A model generated the notes under the pieces. That model saw only the letters and a program-made list of their open reading frames with translations, made no database searches and had not been told where the DNA came from. Positions 26,195-34,632 of a DNA stretch of 64,000 nucleotides are shown piece after piece. The DNA is from Candidatus Margulisiibacteriota bacterium (GTDB taxonomy: Bacteria; Margulisbacteria; WOR-1; JAHJIW01). The stretch covers positions 1-64,000 of the forward strand of contig JAHJIW010000007.1 in NCBI GenBank assembly GCA_018823125.1, given 5' to 3'. Position numbers and translations under genes: made by a program. Numbering within the stretch: position 1 is the stretch's first letter; the number at the start of each line of letters is the position of its first letter.

Positions 26195-27808
26195 TCAAGC
26201 AAACAGGTTTCTTTTGCCGCGATGATAAGTAATGGCAAAACGATGGGCCTCATCTCGAACGCGCTGCAAAAGCCGAAGCGATAAGGAGTCGCGCGCCAGC
26301 CTTAGCGGAACCGATGACTCCAAGGTATAAATTTCTTCTTCTTTTTTGGCCAAAGAAATAACTTTGGTGTCGCTGCGACCCGCCTGGACCAGGGCCGAGC
26401 GTGCTGCGCGCAACTGCCCAATGCCTCCGTCAATTAAAATTAAGTCGGGCAAGGGAAGTTTTTTGGCCAACGTCTTTGCGTATCGGCGATAAACCACTTC
26501 ATACACAGCGCCCACGTCATTAGGCCCCTCTAGGGTGCGGATTTTAAATTTGCGGTAGTGCTCTTTTTGGGGATTGCCGCCTTCAAAGGCAACCATTGAA
26601 GCCACCATATTGGTCCCCTGCAGATTTGAAACATCAAAGGCTTCGATGCGTCCGGGGAGTTTATCCATCTTTAAAACTTCCTGCAGTTCTTTTAAAGATC
26701 CAACGTCCAATCCTTTTTTCCTGGCAATAAATCTTAGATTTTCTTCTGCTAATTGCAGCAGATGTAAGTTGTCCCCGCGTTTTGGGATCACGAATTTTAC
26801 TTTTCTGGTCTTGGAAAGCGCATTTTCCAAGGATCCCCTTTCTTCAAAATCAAACTGCACCACGATTTCGGCCGGCAGATCCAAGGAAGATGAATAATAC
26901 TGAAGCAGAAATTGGCGCAGGGCTTCTTCTAGTTCGTGAGAGGTATATTGTTTGGGGCGATAAACTTCTTTATCAATAAGCTTTCCCTGCCTAACTTTTA
27001 AAACCAATACCACGTAGCCCGTTTCCTGCGTATCACAAACAAAAACATCAATATCTTTCGGCCGCGGCAGCACCGCTTTTTGCTTTTCGGAAATTTTTTC
27101 CAGCGTTCTTAAATTATCACGGAGGCTCGCTGCTTTTTCGTACTTTTTGTTTTGCGAAGCGGTCTGCATTTTAGTTTTGGTCTTATCAATAATCTTATCT
27201 ACCCTACCCGAAAGCAAAGTGATGATACCCTTACACAAATCCAGATATTCGGCATGCGAAACCTTGCCCACGCACGGGCCCAAACAGCGATGCATATGAT
27301 AATTAAGGCAGGGTTCTTTACGTTTTTTTAGCGGCAAAGATTTACACCACCGGATCGGAAAAACTCGCTTAACCAGGCGGATGGTTTTTCTAACCACGCT
27401 GCCTTCAAATGGCCCAAAGTATTTAGCGCCGTCTTTTTCAACTTTTCTGACCATAATCAGGCGCGGCCAGGCTTCCTGCATGGTAAGTTTTAGGTAAGGA
27501 TAGCGCTTGTCGTCTCTTAAAATTACGTTGTAGCGCGGGCGGTACTTTTTAATTAAGGTGGCTTCTAAAAAAATGCATTCGGTTTCGTTGGTAGTAACAA
27601 TAAAGTCGAGCGCTTTGGCATTATGCTGGATCCCAACTAGCTTAGGATCAGTTTCATTGGCTCTAAAATAAGCAGCAACTCGATTGCGCAGGTTTTTGGC
27701 CTTGCCAACGTAGATAACCCGGTCGGCAGAATTTTTAAAAAGATAGACACCGCTTTTGCGAGGAAGGGAGCGGGCCTTTTCCTTGAGCGCCTGGTCGATA
27801 AAAGACAT
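26195..27808 (-). CDS. uvrC: UvrC excinuclease subunit lacking the C-terminal HhH domain
   Basis: UvrC makes both incisions in nucleotide excision repair. The GIY-YIG nuclease domain is at the N-terminus (SGVYLFKNSADRVIYVGKAKNLRNR, about 19-43), followed by PCLNYHMHRCLGPC. A UVR helix region for UvrB contact lies near 205-240. The RNase H-like domain follows (IEAFDVSNLQGTNMVASMVAFE...DLILIDGGIGQL). The protein ends at DEAHRFAITYHRGKRNLFA, 537 residues, exactly where normal UvrC continues into a tandem helix-hairpin-helix domain. No continuation is seen in other frames. Confidence 0.92.
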   Translation of the reverse strand: MSFIDQALKEKARSLPRKSGVYLFKNSADRVIYVGKAKNLRNRVAAYFRANETDPKLVGIQHNAKALDFIVTTNETECIFLEATLIKKYRPRYNVILRDDKRYPYLKLTMQEAWPRLIMVRKVEKDGAKYFGPFEGSVVRKTIRLVKRVFPIRWCKSLPLKKRKEPCLNYHMHRCLGPCVGKVSHAEYLDLCKGIITLLSGRVDKIIDKTKTKMQTASQNKKYEKAASLRDNLRTLEKISEKQKAVLPRPKDIDVFVCDTQETGYVVLVLKVRQGKLIDKEVYRPKQYTSHELEEALRQFLLQYYSSSLDLPAEIVVQFDFEERGSLENALSKTRKVKFVIPKRGDNLHLLQLAEENLRFIARKKGLDVGSLKELQEVLKMDKLPGRIEAFDVSNLQGTNMVASMVAFEGGNPQKEHYRKFKIRTLEGPNDVGAVYEVVYRRYAKTLAKKLPLPDLILIDGGIGQLRAARSALVQAGRSDTKVISLAKKEEEIYTLESSVPLRLARDSLSLRLLQRVRDEAHRFAITYHRGKRNLFA

Positions 27809-27829
27809 GTAGAACGTGTCCTTTTATTT

Positions 27830-28315
27830 TTAAGAATCTTTTTCGGTTGATTCTTCCGGCTTAACTTCTTCTTTGGCTTCGATATTTACTTTAATGGCCG
27901 CTTCAACTTCAGCATGCAGTCTGATCGGAACTTCGATGGTTCCGGTTTCTTTGACCGTGCGGTTTAAAAGAATTTTTCTTTTGTCTACTTCGACACTGAG
28001 CTGTTTTAAAATTTCATCGGCAATTTCACGTGAAGTAACCGACCCATAAAGCTTGCCGCCTTCGCCTACGTCTACGATGATTTTGATGGTTTGGGCTTCG
28101 AGTTTACCTTTAATATCTTCGGCCGCCTGTTTTTTAGCTGATTCTTTTTTCACTTGTTTGTCTTTGCGGCGTTCATTTTCTTTAAGGTTAGGTGCCGTCG
28201 CTTCAATCGCTAAGTTTCTGGGGAAAAGATAGTTGCGGGCAAAGCCATCGGCCACCAACACTTCGTCACCCGGAACCCCGGTACCAATTACTTCTTTGGT
28301 TAAGATTACTTTCAT
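27830..28315 (-). CDS. rplI: Ribosomal protein L9
   Basis: L9 is a large-subunit protein with an N-terminal 23S rRNA-binding domain and a long connecting helix. The N-terminus [36 protein letters not shown] is the diagnostic signature. The C-terminal domain contains [20 protein letters not shown] Lys/Glu-rich tail extends the 161-residue protein slightly past the usual ~150. It lies in the classic rpsF-ssb-rpsR-rplI arrangement. Confidence 0.95.
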   Translation of the reverse strand: MKVILTKEVIGTGVPGDEVLVADGFARNYLFPRNLAIEATAPNLKENERRKDKQVKKESAKKQAAEDIKGKLEAQTIKIIVDVGEGGKLYGSVTSREIADEILKQLSVEVDKRKILLNRTVKETGTIEVPIRLHAEVEAAIKVNIEAKEEVKPEESTEKDS

Positions 28316-28341
28316 GTTGCAAACTCCTTGCTAGTCTGGGT

Positions 28342-28662
28342 TTATTCTACCGAATAAGGAACCAATCCCATTACCCGGGCGCGTTTGATCGCACGGGCAA
28401 TCATGCGCTGGTGCATTGCACAGCAGCCGCTCAGGCGGCGCGGGGCAATTTTACCGCGGTCAGTAACAAATCTACGTACCAAACCTACATCTTGATAGTT
28501 TAGCGTATCTTTTTTGTCTACACAAAAACGACATACTCTTCTTTTTCTTTTAAAGCGCGGCCGGCCGGCCCGTTGGTCTCGGTCTCCTCCCCGCCCCTGA
28601 CCTTTTCCTTTGCCCTTGCCTTTACCTTTTACTTTTCCTTTTGGATTTCTTGTTCCAGCCAA
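28342..28662 (-). CDS. rpsR: Ribosomal protein S18 with Lys-Gly-rich N-terminal extension
   Basis: The conserved core starts near residue 36 (RRVCRFC) and includes LNYQDVGLVRRFVTDRGKIAPRRLSGCCAMHQR, the S18 signature. The cysteines (CRFC and GCC) resemble zinc-binding S18 forms. The 106-residue length is about 25-30 longer than usual because of an N-terminal run of alternating Lys and Gly followed by Gly/Arg/Asp. The extension is probably disordered and RNA-contacting. The gene is between the second ssb and rplI. Confidence 0.94.
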   Translation of the reverse strand: MAGTRNPKGKVKGKGKGKGKGQGRGGDRDQRAGRPRFKRKRRVCRFCVDKKDTLNYQDVGLVRRFVTDRGKIAPRRLSGCCAMHQRMIARAIKRARVMGLVPYSVE

Positions 28663-28680
28663 TTCATTTTCCTCCTTTTA

Positions 28681-29070
28681 CTAAAACGGGATTTCGTCTT
28701 CGCTTGGTTTTGACGTTTCGGTTTGCGGCGTCGGCGCGCCGCCTTGCCGCCGCGATAACATTTGCATGGTATCGCCGATTACTTCGGCCATGGTTCTTTT
28801 TTCACCGTCTTTTTCGTAAGACCTAATCTGTAGACGTCCTTCAATAGCAACCGGAGAACCTTTTTTTAGATATTCTCCGCAGATTTCAGCTAATCTTCTC
28901 CAGGTAACAATATTGATAAAGTCTACGGTTTGGCGGCCTTCTTCGGTTGCGCCTTTGCGAGGAATGCGGTTAACCGCAAGCGCAAAACGCGCCACCGGGA
29001 TTCCGGCCGGAGTATATCTTAGTTCCGGATCTCTAGTTAAGTTGCCAATTAAAAAAACCTTGTTGTACAC
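28681..29070 (-). CDS. ssb: Single-stranded DNA-binding protein, second copy
   Basis: The 129-residue OB-fold protein starts MYNKVFLIGNLTRDPELRYTP, a standard SSB N-terminus. The C-terminus ends in SEDEIPF, the acidic tip used to recruit repair and replication proteins. It is 10 bases downstream of another ssb gene. The two share only the family core, so they are older paralogues rather than a recent duplication. Confidence 0.93.
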   Translation of the reverse strand: MYNKVFLIGNLTRDPELRYTPAGIPVARFALAVNRIPRKGATEEGRQTVDFINIVTWRRLAEICGEYLKKGSPVAIEGRLQIRSYEKDGEKRTMAEVIGDTMQMLSRRQGGAPTPQTETSKPSEDEIPF

Positions 29071-29080
29071 TTAAAACTCC

Positions 29081-29485
29081 TTAAAACGGCAGATCGCCGG
29101 CAGATTCAAAAATCTCATCGTCGCTGGCAACTGCCTGCGTGGCAGTTGAACTGTCGGCCGATTTTTTAGGCTCGAGCATTTGCATGCTGCGGGCAACTAC
29201 TTCGGTAGCGTAACGGCGTTTTCCCGGTTCGACTTCAAACTGTCTTACCTGTATGCGCCCTTCAATTAAACATAAGCTGTCTTTTTTTAACATTTCGCCG
29301 CAAGCTTCGGCTAATTTCCCCCAGGCAATGACGTCAATAAAGTCGGTTGCGTCTTTGTCGGCTTGTCCGGCAAAGCGGGAAACCACTAAAGTAAAACGAG
29401 CCATGGCCGATCCGTCTACGGTAAATTTTACCTCTGGATCCTGGGTAAGTCGGCCGATAAGAATGATGCGATTAAGATTGGCCAC
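29081..29485 (-). CDS. ssb: Single-stranded DNA-binding protein, first copy
   Basis: The GTG at 29485 (VANLNRIILIGRL) is chosen as start because AAGGGGAAG lies just upstream and SSB proteins begin at this point; the gene then overlaps the rpsF end by 14 bases. The 134-residue protein has LTQDPEVKFTVDGSAMARFTL and the single-stranded DNA-binding core, then a short linker. It ends in ESAGDLPF, the usual acidic tip. Its partner ssb follows immediately. Confidence 0.92.
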   Translation of the reverse strand: MANLNRIILIGRLTQDPEVKFTVDGSAMARFTLVVSRFAGQADKDATDFIDVIAWGKLAEACGEMLKKDSLCLIEGRIQVRQFEVEPGKRRYATEVVARSMQMLEPKKSADSSTATQAVASDDEIFESAGDLPF

Positions 29486-29870
29486 CAGTTGCTTCCCCTT
29501 GTGCAAGAATATCTGCAGAAATTTCTACCTTTGGTTCTTCCGGAACGGTTGGTTTTCCTTCAATTATCGGTTCTTCTTCGGTTTTAATAGTGATCATACT
29601 GCGCAGAATTTCTTCGGTAACTTTTAGCTGCTCGTTAAGTGCGGGAGGAACTTTGCCGGGGCCCTCTACTATTAGATTTACATAGATTACATCTTTTAAA
29701 TCCTTATGTTTCTTAAAGCGGAAAGGCAGGGGCTTGCTTCCTCGGTTTTCAACTTTTTCTACTATACCGCCGGCCGCCACAGTTTTACTTTCGAGTTTTT
29801 TTATGATTGCGTCTATTTTTGCAGCTTCAGTCTTTGGATCAAATATACATAAAACATCATATTTACTCAC
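29472..29870 (-). CDS. rpsF: Ribosomal protein S6
   Basis: S6 binds S18 on the small-subunit platform. The 132-residue protein begins with GTG after AAGGAGG and has the S6 features SKYDVLCIFDPKTEAAKIDAI, RGSKPLPFRFKKHKDLKDVIYV and EEILRSMITIKTE. A C-terminal Glu/Pro-rich tail is slightly longer than average. It is the first gene of the long leftward run through hisD. Confidence 0.93.
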   Translation of the reverse strand: MSKYDVLCIFDPKTEAAKIDAIIKKLESKTVAAGGIVEKVENRGSKPLPFRFKKHKDLKDVIYVNLIVEGPGKVPPALNEQLKVTEEILRSMITIKTEEEPIIEGKPTVPEEPKVEISADILAQGEATGGQS

Positions 29871-29897
29871 AGAAATACCTCCTTAGAACAAGCGTTA

Positions 29898-29926
29898 ATT
29901 TTACTATAAAATTCACGGGGGAGCAA
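29898..29926 (-). promoter_or_regulatory. Promoter of the rpsF operon
   Basis: On the minus strand TTGCTC (29926-29921), 17 bases, TAAAAT (29903-29898). The predicted start is near 29891, giving a leader of about 20 nt with AAGGAGG before the GTG at 29870. Confidence 0.6.
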
Positions 29927-29952
29927 GCAAAATAAGGGGGTTGCGGGGGTTA

Positions 29953-30117
29953 CCCAAATTTTCTTTTAAGCAATGGTCCTCGCAAACACGCCCTCAAACC
30001 CCAGCGTGGTTTTCGGGCTCTCATTTCGCCCTCGCTCTCCCCCGATTTCATCGGGGGAACCATGCCCGCTCGGTCTCATGAAGGTTTGCTTCGGACCATT
30101 ACTTCAAAAATTTTGGG
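29953..30117. ncRNA. Unidentified structured RNA or palindromic element in the rpsF upstream gap
   Basis: The 360-base gap 29871-30230 has no credible gene. Within it a nested set of inverted repeats closes on itself: CCCAAA (29953) with TTTGGG (30117), AATGGTCC (29972) with GGACCATT (30100), GCAAAC (29982) with GTTTGC (30089). Inside are three hairpins: CACGC/GCGTG, GGGC/GCCC and CCCCCGAT-TTC-ATCGGGGG. This multibranched fold of about 165 nt is not 4.5S, 6S, RNase P or tmRNA by any motif I can see. The strand is unknown, and a mobile palindromic repeat is an alternative. The rest of the gap (30118-30230) shows nothing I can name. Confidence 0.45.
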
Positions 30118-30230
30118 ATATTCGTGTTAATAAAAACCGACGGAATACCAATGAGCTTGGAGAGGATATTATGGCATAAAGATATATACTGGCGCTCCGC
30201 TTGGCAGAAGGGGTCCTGGGTCAACTATTC

Positions 30231-30953
30231 TTAAGCATCAATTTCAAGAAGATAGCCGATGAATGACGTGTCCTCAGTAAAATTCATTAGAGGCAGACCG
30301 GGGCCAAGTTCTCCTGTCTCTTTGGCTTTCTCAACTGCTTCAAAGCGCTCAGACAAATAGGCTAATCTTTGTACGCGATCAATAATTAACGGAGTTAACG
30401 GCTCTAGTCCTGCTATTTGGTCTAACGGCACAACCCTTTCCGCAACCTCAATGCCATCAGTGCTAAGCCTTCCAAATAAAGTAACATTAAAAGGCGCGCT
30501 TTCGTTAACGCTTCGAATCACATCTGAAATTTTGGGGCATTCTTCAACTTCGGTTAATCCAGAAAAAAACCAGGTATATGATCCTCCAATTTCCCGGAGG
30601 ATAGCACTTAGTTGGTCGGTTCTTGATCCATAGCTAAGCAAAACAACTTTGTGGGCATTTCCCTCTACCCGAATATCAAAAACGTCTCCCAAATCTGATA
30701 GTTGGTCAATACGCTGTTTTATTACTTCAATATTAAGACCATGGTTTAGCTGATGTCTATTAAATAAACGGGGAACTCCGTATCTAATTTTTTGCCACAG
30801 GGGATCTCCTTCGCGCCACAACTTCCTGCCCTGACCCTCTACCCTCTGTTCAATTATCTGGCTTCCTTTCCCAGGCTTAGGAGATGGAAGGTTCGGAAGA
30901 GCCCTGTCGGATTTTCTAAATTTTGTTAATGAAATTCTTGCATTTACTGTCAT
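30231..30953 (-). CDS. Orphan protein of the sigma-28-like regulon
   Basis: The 240-residue protein has an ATG with AAGGAG just upstream and a sigma-28-like promoter 48 bases before the start. The first 50 residues are basic and Pro/Ser-rich (KFRKSDRALPNLPSPKPGKG), like other members of this set. The remainder mixes predicted helices and strands, with HKVVLLSYGSRTDQL and NVTLFGRLSTDGIEV. There is no signal peptide, membrane segment or recognised family. It is monocistronic, flanked by a structured element and ychF. Confidence 0.7.
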   Translation of the reverse strand: MTVNARISLTKFRKSDRALPNLPSPKPGKGSQIIEQRVEGQGRKLWREGDPLWQKIRYGVPRLFNRHQLNHGLNIEVIKQRIDQLSDLGDVFDIRVEGNAHKVVLLSYGSRTDQLSAILREIGGSYTWFFSGLTEVEECPKISDVIRSVNESAPFNVTLFGRLSTDGIEVAERVVPLDQIAGLEPLTPLIIDRVQRLAYLSERFEAVEKAKETGELGPGLPLMNFTEDTSFIGYLLEIDA

Positions 30954-31000
30954 TTTACGCTCCTTTTGCCTACACCATTTAATGGCTGGCTCTTATAATA

Positions 31001-31029
31001 TTGTCGTCAAAATTGGTGAAAAATTTCAC
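31001..31029 (-). promoter_or_regulatory. Sigma-28-like promoter, site 3
   Basis: On the minus strand GTGAAATTTT starts at 31029 and CGACAA at 31006, 23 bases apart. The -10 differs from CGATAA at one base. The -35 extends into a palindrome, GTGAAA-TT-TTTCAC. The leader of the gene at 30953 is about 40 nt. Confidence 0.7.
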
Positions 31030-31055
31030 TTTGAGGGGCTGTTTTTGGGGGACAC

Positions 31056-32144
31056 TTACCGGCCAAACTTAACATAAATCAGGTCCCCGTCTTGGACCTG
31101 ATAATTTTTGCCTTCGGTGTGGATTTTGCCTTTTTCACGGCAGGCGGATTGGGTTTGGTAGGCTGCGACATCCGCATAATGAATGACATCGGCGGCGATG
31201 AAGCCCCTTTCCATGTCGGAATGGATTTTTCCGGCGGCCGCAGGAACGGCCGTTGCGGCGGGAACGGTCCAGGCGCGGCATTCTTTTTGGTTAGCGGTAA
31301 AAAATGTAATTAAGTTTAGCAGCTGATAGCCGGCATGAATGAGCTTGGCGAGACCGTTTTCCTTAACGCCGGCATCTTTTAAAAATTCCTGTCTTTCGGC
31401 GGCCGGGAGCTCCATAATTTCGGCTTCAATTTTGGATGAAATTGAGATGGCCAGCGCGTTTTCTTTGGCCGCTATCTCTTTTACTATATTATATTGCGCC
31501 TCGCTTCCGTCTTCGGCGACGTTGGCAACATATAGGATTGGTTTTGTGGTTAAAACATTCAAATCCGGGATTTCGAGGAGCGCTTCTTTAACGGCCGGAG
31601 GTGCGTTGCGCAGCGAAACCCCTTTTTCTAATTCGGATTTAATTATTTCGAGCTGCTCAACCTGTTTTAATGTTTTTTTATCCTGCGATTTAGATGCGGT
31701 TTTTGCTTTTTCTAATCGTTTTTCAACTGTAGACAGGTCGGCCATCACTAATTCGAGGTTGATTACTTCGATATCTCTTTTAGGATCAAGGGAGCCGTCA
31801 ACATGCGTAATATTTTCGTCTTTAAAACAGCGCACGACATGCACTAAGGCATCCACGTTTCGAATATGCGATAAAAACTTATTCCCCAACCCCTCCCCTT
31901 TATGGGCACCCTTAACCAATCCCGCAATATCAAAAAATTCGATGGTAATAGGAATAGCTTTGGGAGATTTCATGAAGGCTTGTACTTTTTCTAATCGTTC
32001 ATCGGGAACCGCAACTACGGCAACGTTTGGATCAATGGTGCAAAAAGGATAATTAGAAACATTGGCCCGCGCGGTAGAAAGCGCGTTAAAAAGAGTGGAT
32101 TTGCCAACGTTGGGAAGGCCGATAATTCCAAGCGAAAAACTCAT
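31056..32144 (-). CDS. ychF: Obg-like ATPase/GTPase YchF
   Basis: YchF is a ribosome-associated P-loop NTPase of the Obg family. The 362-residue protein has GLPNVGKSTLFNAL at the N-terminus, DIAGLVKGAHKGEGLGNKFL (near 70-90), and the C-terminal TGS-like domain ending CREKGKIHTEGKNYQVQDGDLIYVKFGR. YVANVAE replaces the usual NKxD specificity motif, as in ATP-preferring YchF. It is the last gene of the pyrH operon. Confidence 0.95.
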   Translation of the reverse strand: MSFSLGIIGLPNVGKSTLFNALSTARANVSNYPFCTIDPNVAVVAVPDERLEKVQAFMKSPKAIPITIEFFDIAGLVKGAHKGEGLGNKFLSHIRNVDALVHVVRCFKDENITHVDGSLDPKRDIEVINLELVMADLSTVEKRLEKAKTASKSQDKKTLKQVEQLEIIKSELEKGVSLRNAPPAVKEALLEIPDLNVLTTKPILYVANVAEDGSEAQYNIVKEIAAKENALAISISSKIEAEIMELPAAERQEFLKDAGVKENGLAKLIHAGYQLLNLITFFTANQKECRAWTVPAATAVPAAAGKIHSDMERGFIAADVIHYADVAAYQTQSACREKGKIHTEGKNYQVQDGDLIYVKFGR

Positions 32145-32152
32145 GCTAATCC

Positions 32153-33022
32153 TTAAACAAATTTTAGGCTGATGTCTAAAGCTTTGGCAGAATGCGTGAG
32201 GGCGCCTACCGAAATAGAATCCACGCCCAGTTCTGCAATTTCTCGAACGTTATCCAGGTTTACTCCGCCCGAAACTTCGGTTTCGATATAGGCTTCGGGA
32301 CGCAGGTTTTGCTGGTTATGTTTTTTTACCAACCCCACCGATCGCTTAAGCTTGCGCATCGACATATTATCTAACATTATTATATTAGCCTTGACTTTGA
32401 TGGCTTTGGCAACATTAGCAACCGAATCGGCTTCCACTTCGATTTTTTTATCGGCCGGAATCTTTTCGCGGGCCAGCTTGACTACCTTTTCAATTCCCCG
32501 GGCAGCTTTGATGTGATTGTCTTTAATTAAAACTTCATCAAAAAGACCTTCGCGGTGGTTGGTTCCGCCAGCAACTCTGACGGCATACTTTTCGAGTTGG
32601 CGCAGCGTAGGAGTAGTTTTGCGGGTGTCTTTAATTTGAACCGGCAATCCCGAAGCTTTTTTTACAAAAGCATGGGTTAGGGTCGCAATTCCGGATAATC
32701 TTTGTAAAAAGTTTAAAGCCGTTCTTTCGGCAGCTAAAATATCACTAGCTAGTCCTTCCACTTCGGCCAGAACGGTTCCTTTTTTGATTTCTTCGCCTTC
32801 GTGTTTTTTGCGGGTAAAGATTGTTTTTTTATTAATCGTTTTAAAAATCAACTCGGCTACAAATAATCCCGCTAAAACGCCGTCTTCCTTGGCGATAATT
32901 TTTGCCCTGGCTCTTTTCCAATGAGGAAGTACCGCCTCAGAAGTTATATCACCTTTCCCCAGGTCCTCCTTGAGCGCTCTTTTGATTAATTCGTTTAATT
33001 CTCTTAAATCAATTTGTTCCAT
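32153..33022 (-). CDS. nadC: Quinolinate (nicotinate-nucleotide) phosphoribosyltransferase
   Basis: NadC makes nicotinate mononucleotide from quinolinate and PRPP in de novo NAD synthesis. The 289-residue protein has ERTALNFLQRLSGIAT, DTRKTTPTLRQLEKYAVRVAGG (substrate-binding), HREGLFDEVLIKDNHI and VEADSVANVAKAIK. All are hallmark segments. It is one base after the methyltransferase gene and nine bases before ychF. No nadA or nadB is present in the window. Confidence 0.94.
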   Translation of the reverse strand: MEQIDLRELNELIKRALKEDLGKGDITSEAVLPHWKRARAKIIAKEDGVLAGLFVAELIFKTINKKTIFTRKKHEGEEIKKGTVLAEVEGLASDILAAERTALNFLQRLSGIATLTHAFVKKASGLPVQIKDTRKTTPTLRQLEKYAVRVAGGTNHREGLFDEVLIKDNHIKAARGIEKVVKLAREKIPADKKIEVEADSVANVAKAIKVKANIIMLDNMSMRKLKRSVGLVKKHNQQNLRPEAYIETEVSGGVNLDNVREIAELGVDSISVGALTHSAKALDISLKFV

Positions 33023-33023
33023 G

Positions 33024-33767
33024 TTATCTCCCCTGCTCTTCGCTTTCCTTTTTTGCGATAATTATAATGTTGGTGCTTAATTTGTTAAGTAATGGCACGT
33101 GGGTAAAAATTAAATCAAGGGTTGCGATCGCTCCGCTTAGTTTAAGGTAGATTTTTCTACATATTGAGGGAAATCCCTTAAGGTTATAAGGCAGAAAATT
33201 TTGATAGCCCGCAGTTAAAACCTCAAAATTTAATTGTTTTAGTGTTTTTTTTATTCCCCCGACGGAATATTTAATAGGGTGCGCCCCGCGCCGCAAAAGA
33301 TCAGAAATAAATTCAATATAAGAGTATTTATTTGGCAACATGTAGATAAAGAAATAGCCTTGGTTTTTTAGTATGCGTGTAATTTCTTTGAGTGACCCCT
33401 GTGGGTCATCAACGTGCTCTAACACTCCTGAGGATAAAACCGCATCGAAAGAGGCCGGCGGGAAAGGAAGCTCTACCGAGTTGGAAGGCACCACTTTGGC
33501 TTGCCCTGCTTCCTCGAGTAGTGGATGTTTCGTTGAGGAAATATCTAAACTTACTACTTCCAGTCCCCTTTTTTTCAATAAATACGACATTTGCCCCAAC
33601 CCACAACCCCAATCTAATATTTTTCCGTTCCCCATCACTGCTTTAATTTGATCCGCCATTTTGATATAGCGCTTAATGCCTAAGGTCGAATTAATGTTGC
33701 TATAGTTAAGATCATCCTTTTTATCTGCTACCAGCTTTTTTATTTCCGAAACTTCTTGTTTATTCAC
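33024..33767 (-). CDS. Class I SAM-dependent methyltransferase
   Basis: The 247-residue protein has the SAM-binding motif ILDWGCGLGQMSYLL (about 53-67), an acidic ribose-binding VVSLDIS, and the post-motif SSGVLEHVDDP. This is a Methyltransf_11-type enzyme; substrates cannot be told. A hydrophobic segment occurs near the C-terminus. It sits between cdsA and nadC in the pyrH-ychF operon, so an envelope lipid or quinone-type substrate is possible but unproven. Confidence 0.8.
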   Translation of the reverse strand: MNKQEVSEIKKLVADKKDDLNYSNINSTLGIKRYIKMADQIKAVMGNGKILDWGCGLGQMSYLLKKRGLEVVSLDISSTKHPLLEEAGQAKVVPSNSVELPFPPASFDAVLSSGVLEHVDDPQGSLKEITRILKNQGYFFIYMLPNKYSYIEFISDLLRRGAHPIKYSVGGIKKTLKQLNFEVLTAGYQNFLPYNLKGFPSICRKIYLKLSGAIATLDLIFTHVPLLNKLSTNIIIIAKKESEEQGR

Positions 33768-33777
33768 AAAAGGACGC

Positions 33778-34632
33778 TCACTTTCCTACAAACCATACCA
33801 CGTAATAATACATCAGGGGCGCGGTTAAAATAAAGCTATCGATACGATCCAGTAATCCGCCGTGCCCCGGAATCACGTGTCCCGAATCTTTTACCCCCAC
33901 ATCTCTTTTAATCAAAGACTCAACTAAATCTGAAACCTGTGCCATGATCGAAACCAGCGCTCCCAGCATGATGGCATGTAATATATCCATTCCGATATAC
34001 TGACTAAAAATAATTCCGGCAATAATACAAACCAAAAGTCCGGCGATGGAGCCCTCGATTGATTTTTTAGGGCTGATGTCCGGACTTAATTTGTGTCTGC
34101 CAAAAAGGGTTCCGACCAGATAGGCAGTGCTATCGTTAGCCCAAATGGTTATCATTAAAAAGAAAAGAAAAGCGCCGTGTTCGGTCAGCGATCGGATAAA
34201 AAGCAGATAACTGAGAAACCAGCCAATGTAGATCATCCCAAAAAGGGTGGCCGCCACGTCAACGATGACGTGTTTGGGCCGACGCAAAAAGAGCCCCGAA
34301 ATTAAGGTTACCGAGGCCGCCATGGTTAAAATTGCCGAATGCGCCGGCTCCCAGTTTTTTTTCAAAGCAAAAAAAGCAAAAACAATAAAAAAGAGGGTAA
34401 AAAAGTTTCCGATAAAATAAGCAGGTTTAAATCCGCGCTTTTGCATCATCCAGTAAAATTCATTGATTGAAACAATGGCAAAGGCCGAAATTAAAATTAA
34501 AAAAGGAACTGACCCATACCAAACACAGGCGATTACAATGGGCGCAGCAATAAATACCGAAATCGATCGAATTAAAAACTTTTTATATTTTACATATCCT
34601 TCTTTAAGAAACTTGCTCTTTGGTTTTGCCAT
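33778..34632 (-). CDS. cdsA: Phosphatidate cytidylyltransferase
   Basis: CdsA activates phosphatidic acid to CDP-diacylglycerol for phospholipid synthesis. The 284-residue protein has about seven to eight membrane segments and the C-terminal signature KRDVGVKDSGHVIPGHGGLLDRIDS with the metal-binding Asp. It overlaps uppS by 29 bases. The pyrH-frr-uppS-cdsA order is widely conserved. Confidence 0.93.
   Translation of the reverse strand: MAKPKSKFLKEGYVKYKKFLIRSISVFIAAPIVIACVWYGSVPFLILISAFAIVSINEFYWMMQKRGFKPAYFIGNFFTLFFIVFAFFALKKNWEPAHSAILTMAASVTLISGLFLRRPKHVIVDVAATLFGMIYIGWFLSYLLFIRSLTEHGAFLFFLMITIWANDSTAYLVGTLFGRHKLSPDISPKKSIEGSIAGLLVCIIAGIIFSQYIGMDILHAIMLGALVSIMAQVSDLVESLIKRDVGVKDSGHVIPGHGGLLDRIDSFILTAPLMYYYVVWFVGK

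Noticed and set aside
28571..28590. A fourth copy of the seven-base repeat in rpsR (DRDQR)
   Set aside because: The bases read GACCGAGACCAA on the minus strand, which does not keep a seven-base period; the peptide likeness is coincidental.
29953..30117. Candidate 4.5S/SRP RNA, 6S RNA, RNase P or tmRNA
   Set aside because: No SRP tetraloop motif, no long unbranched rod with a central bubble as in 6S, and too short with none of the conserved RNase P or tmRNA blocks.
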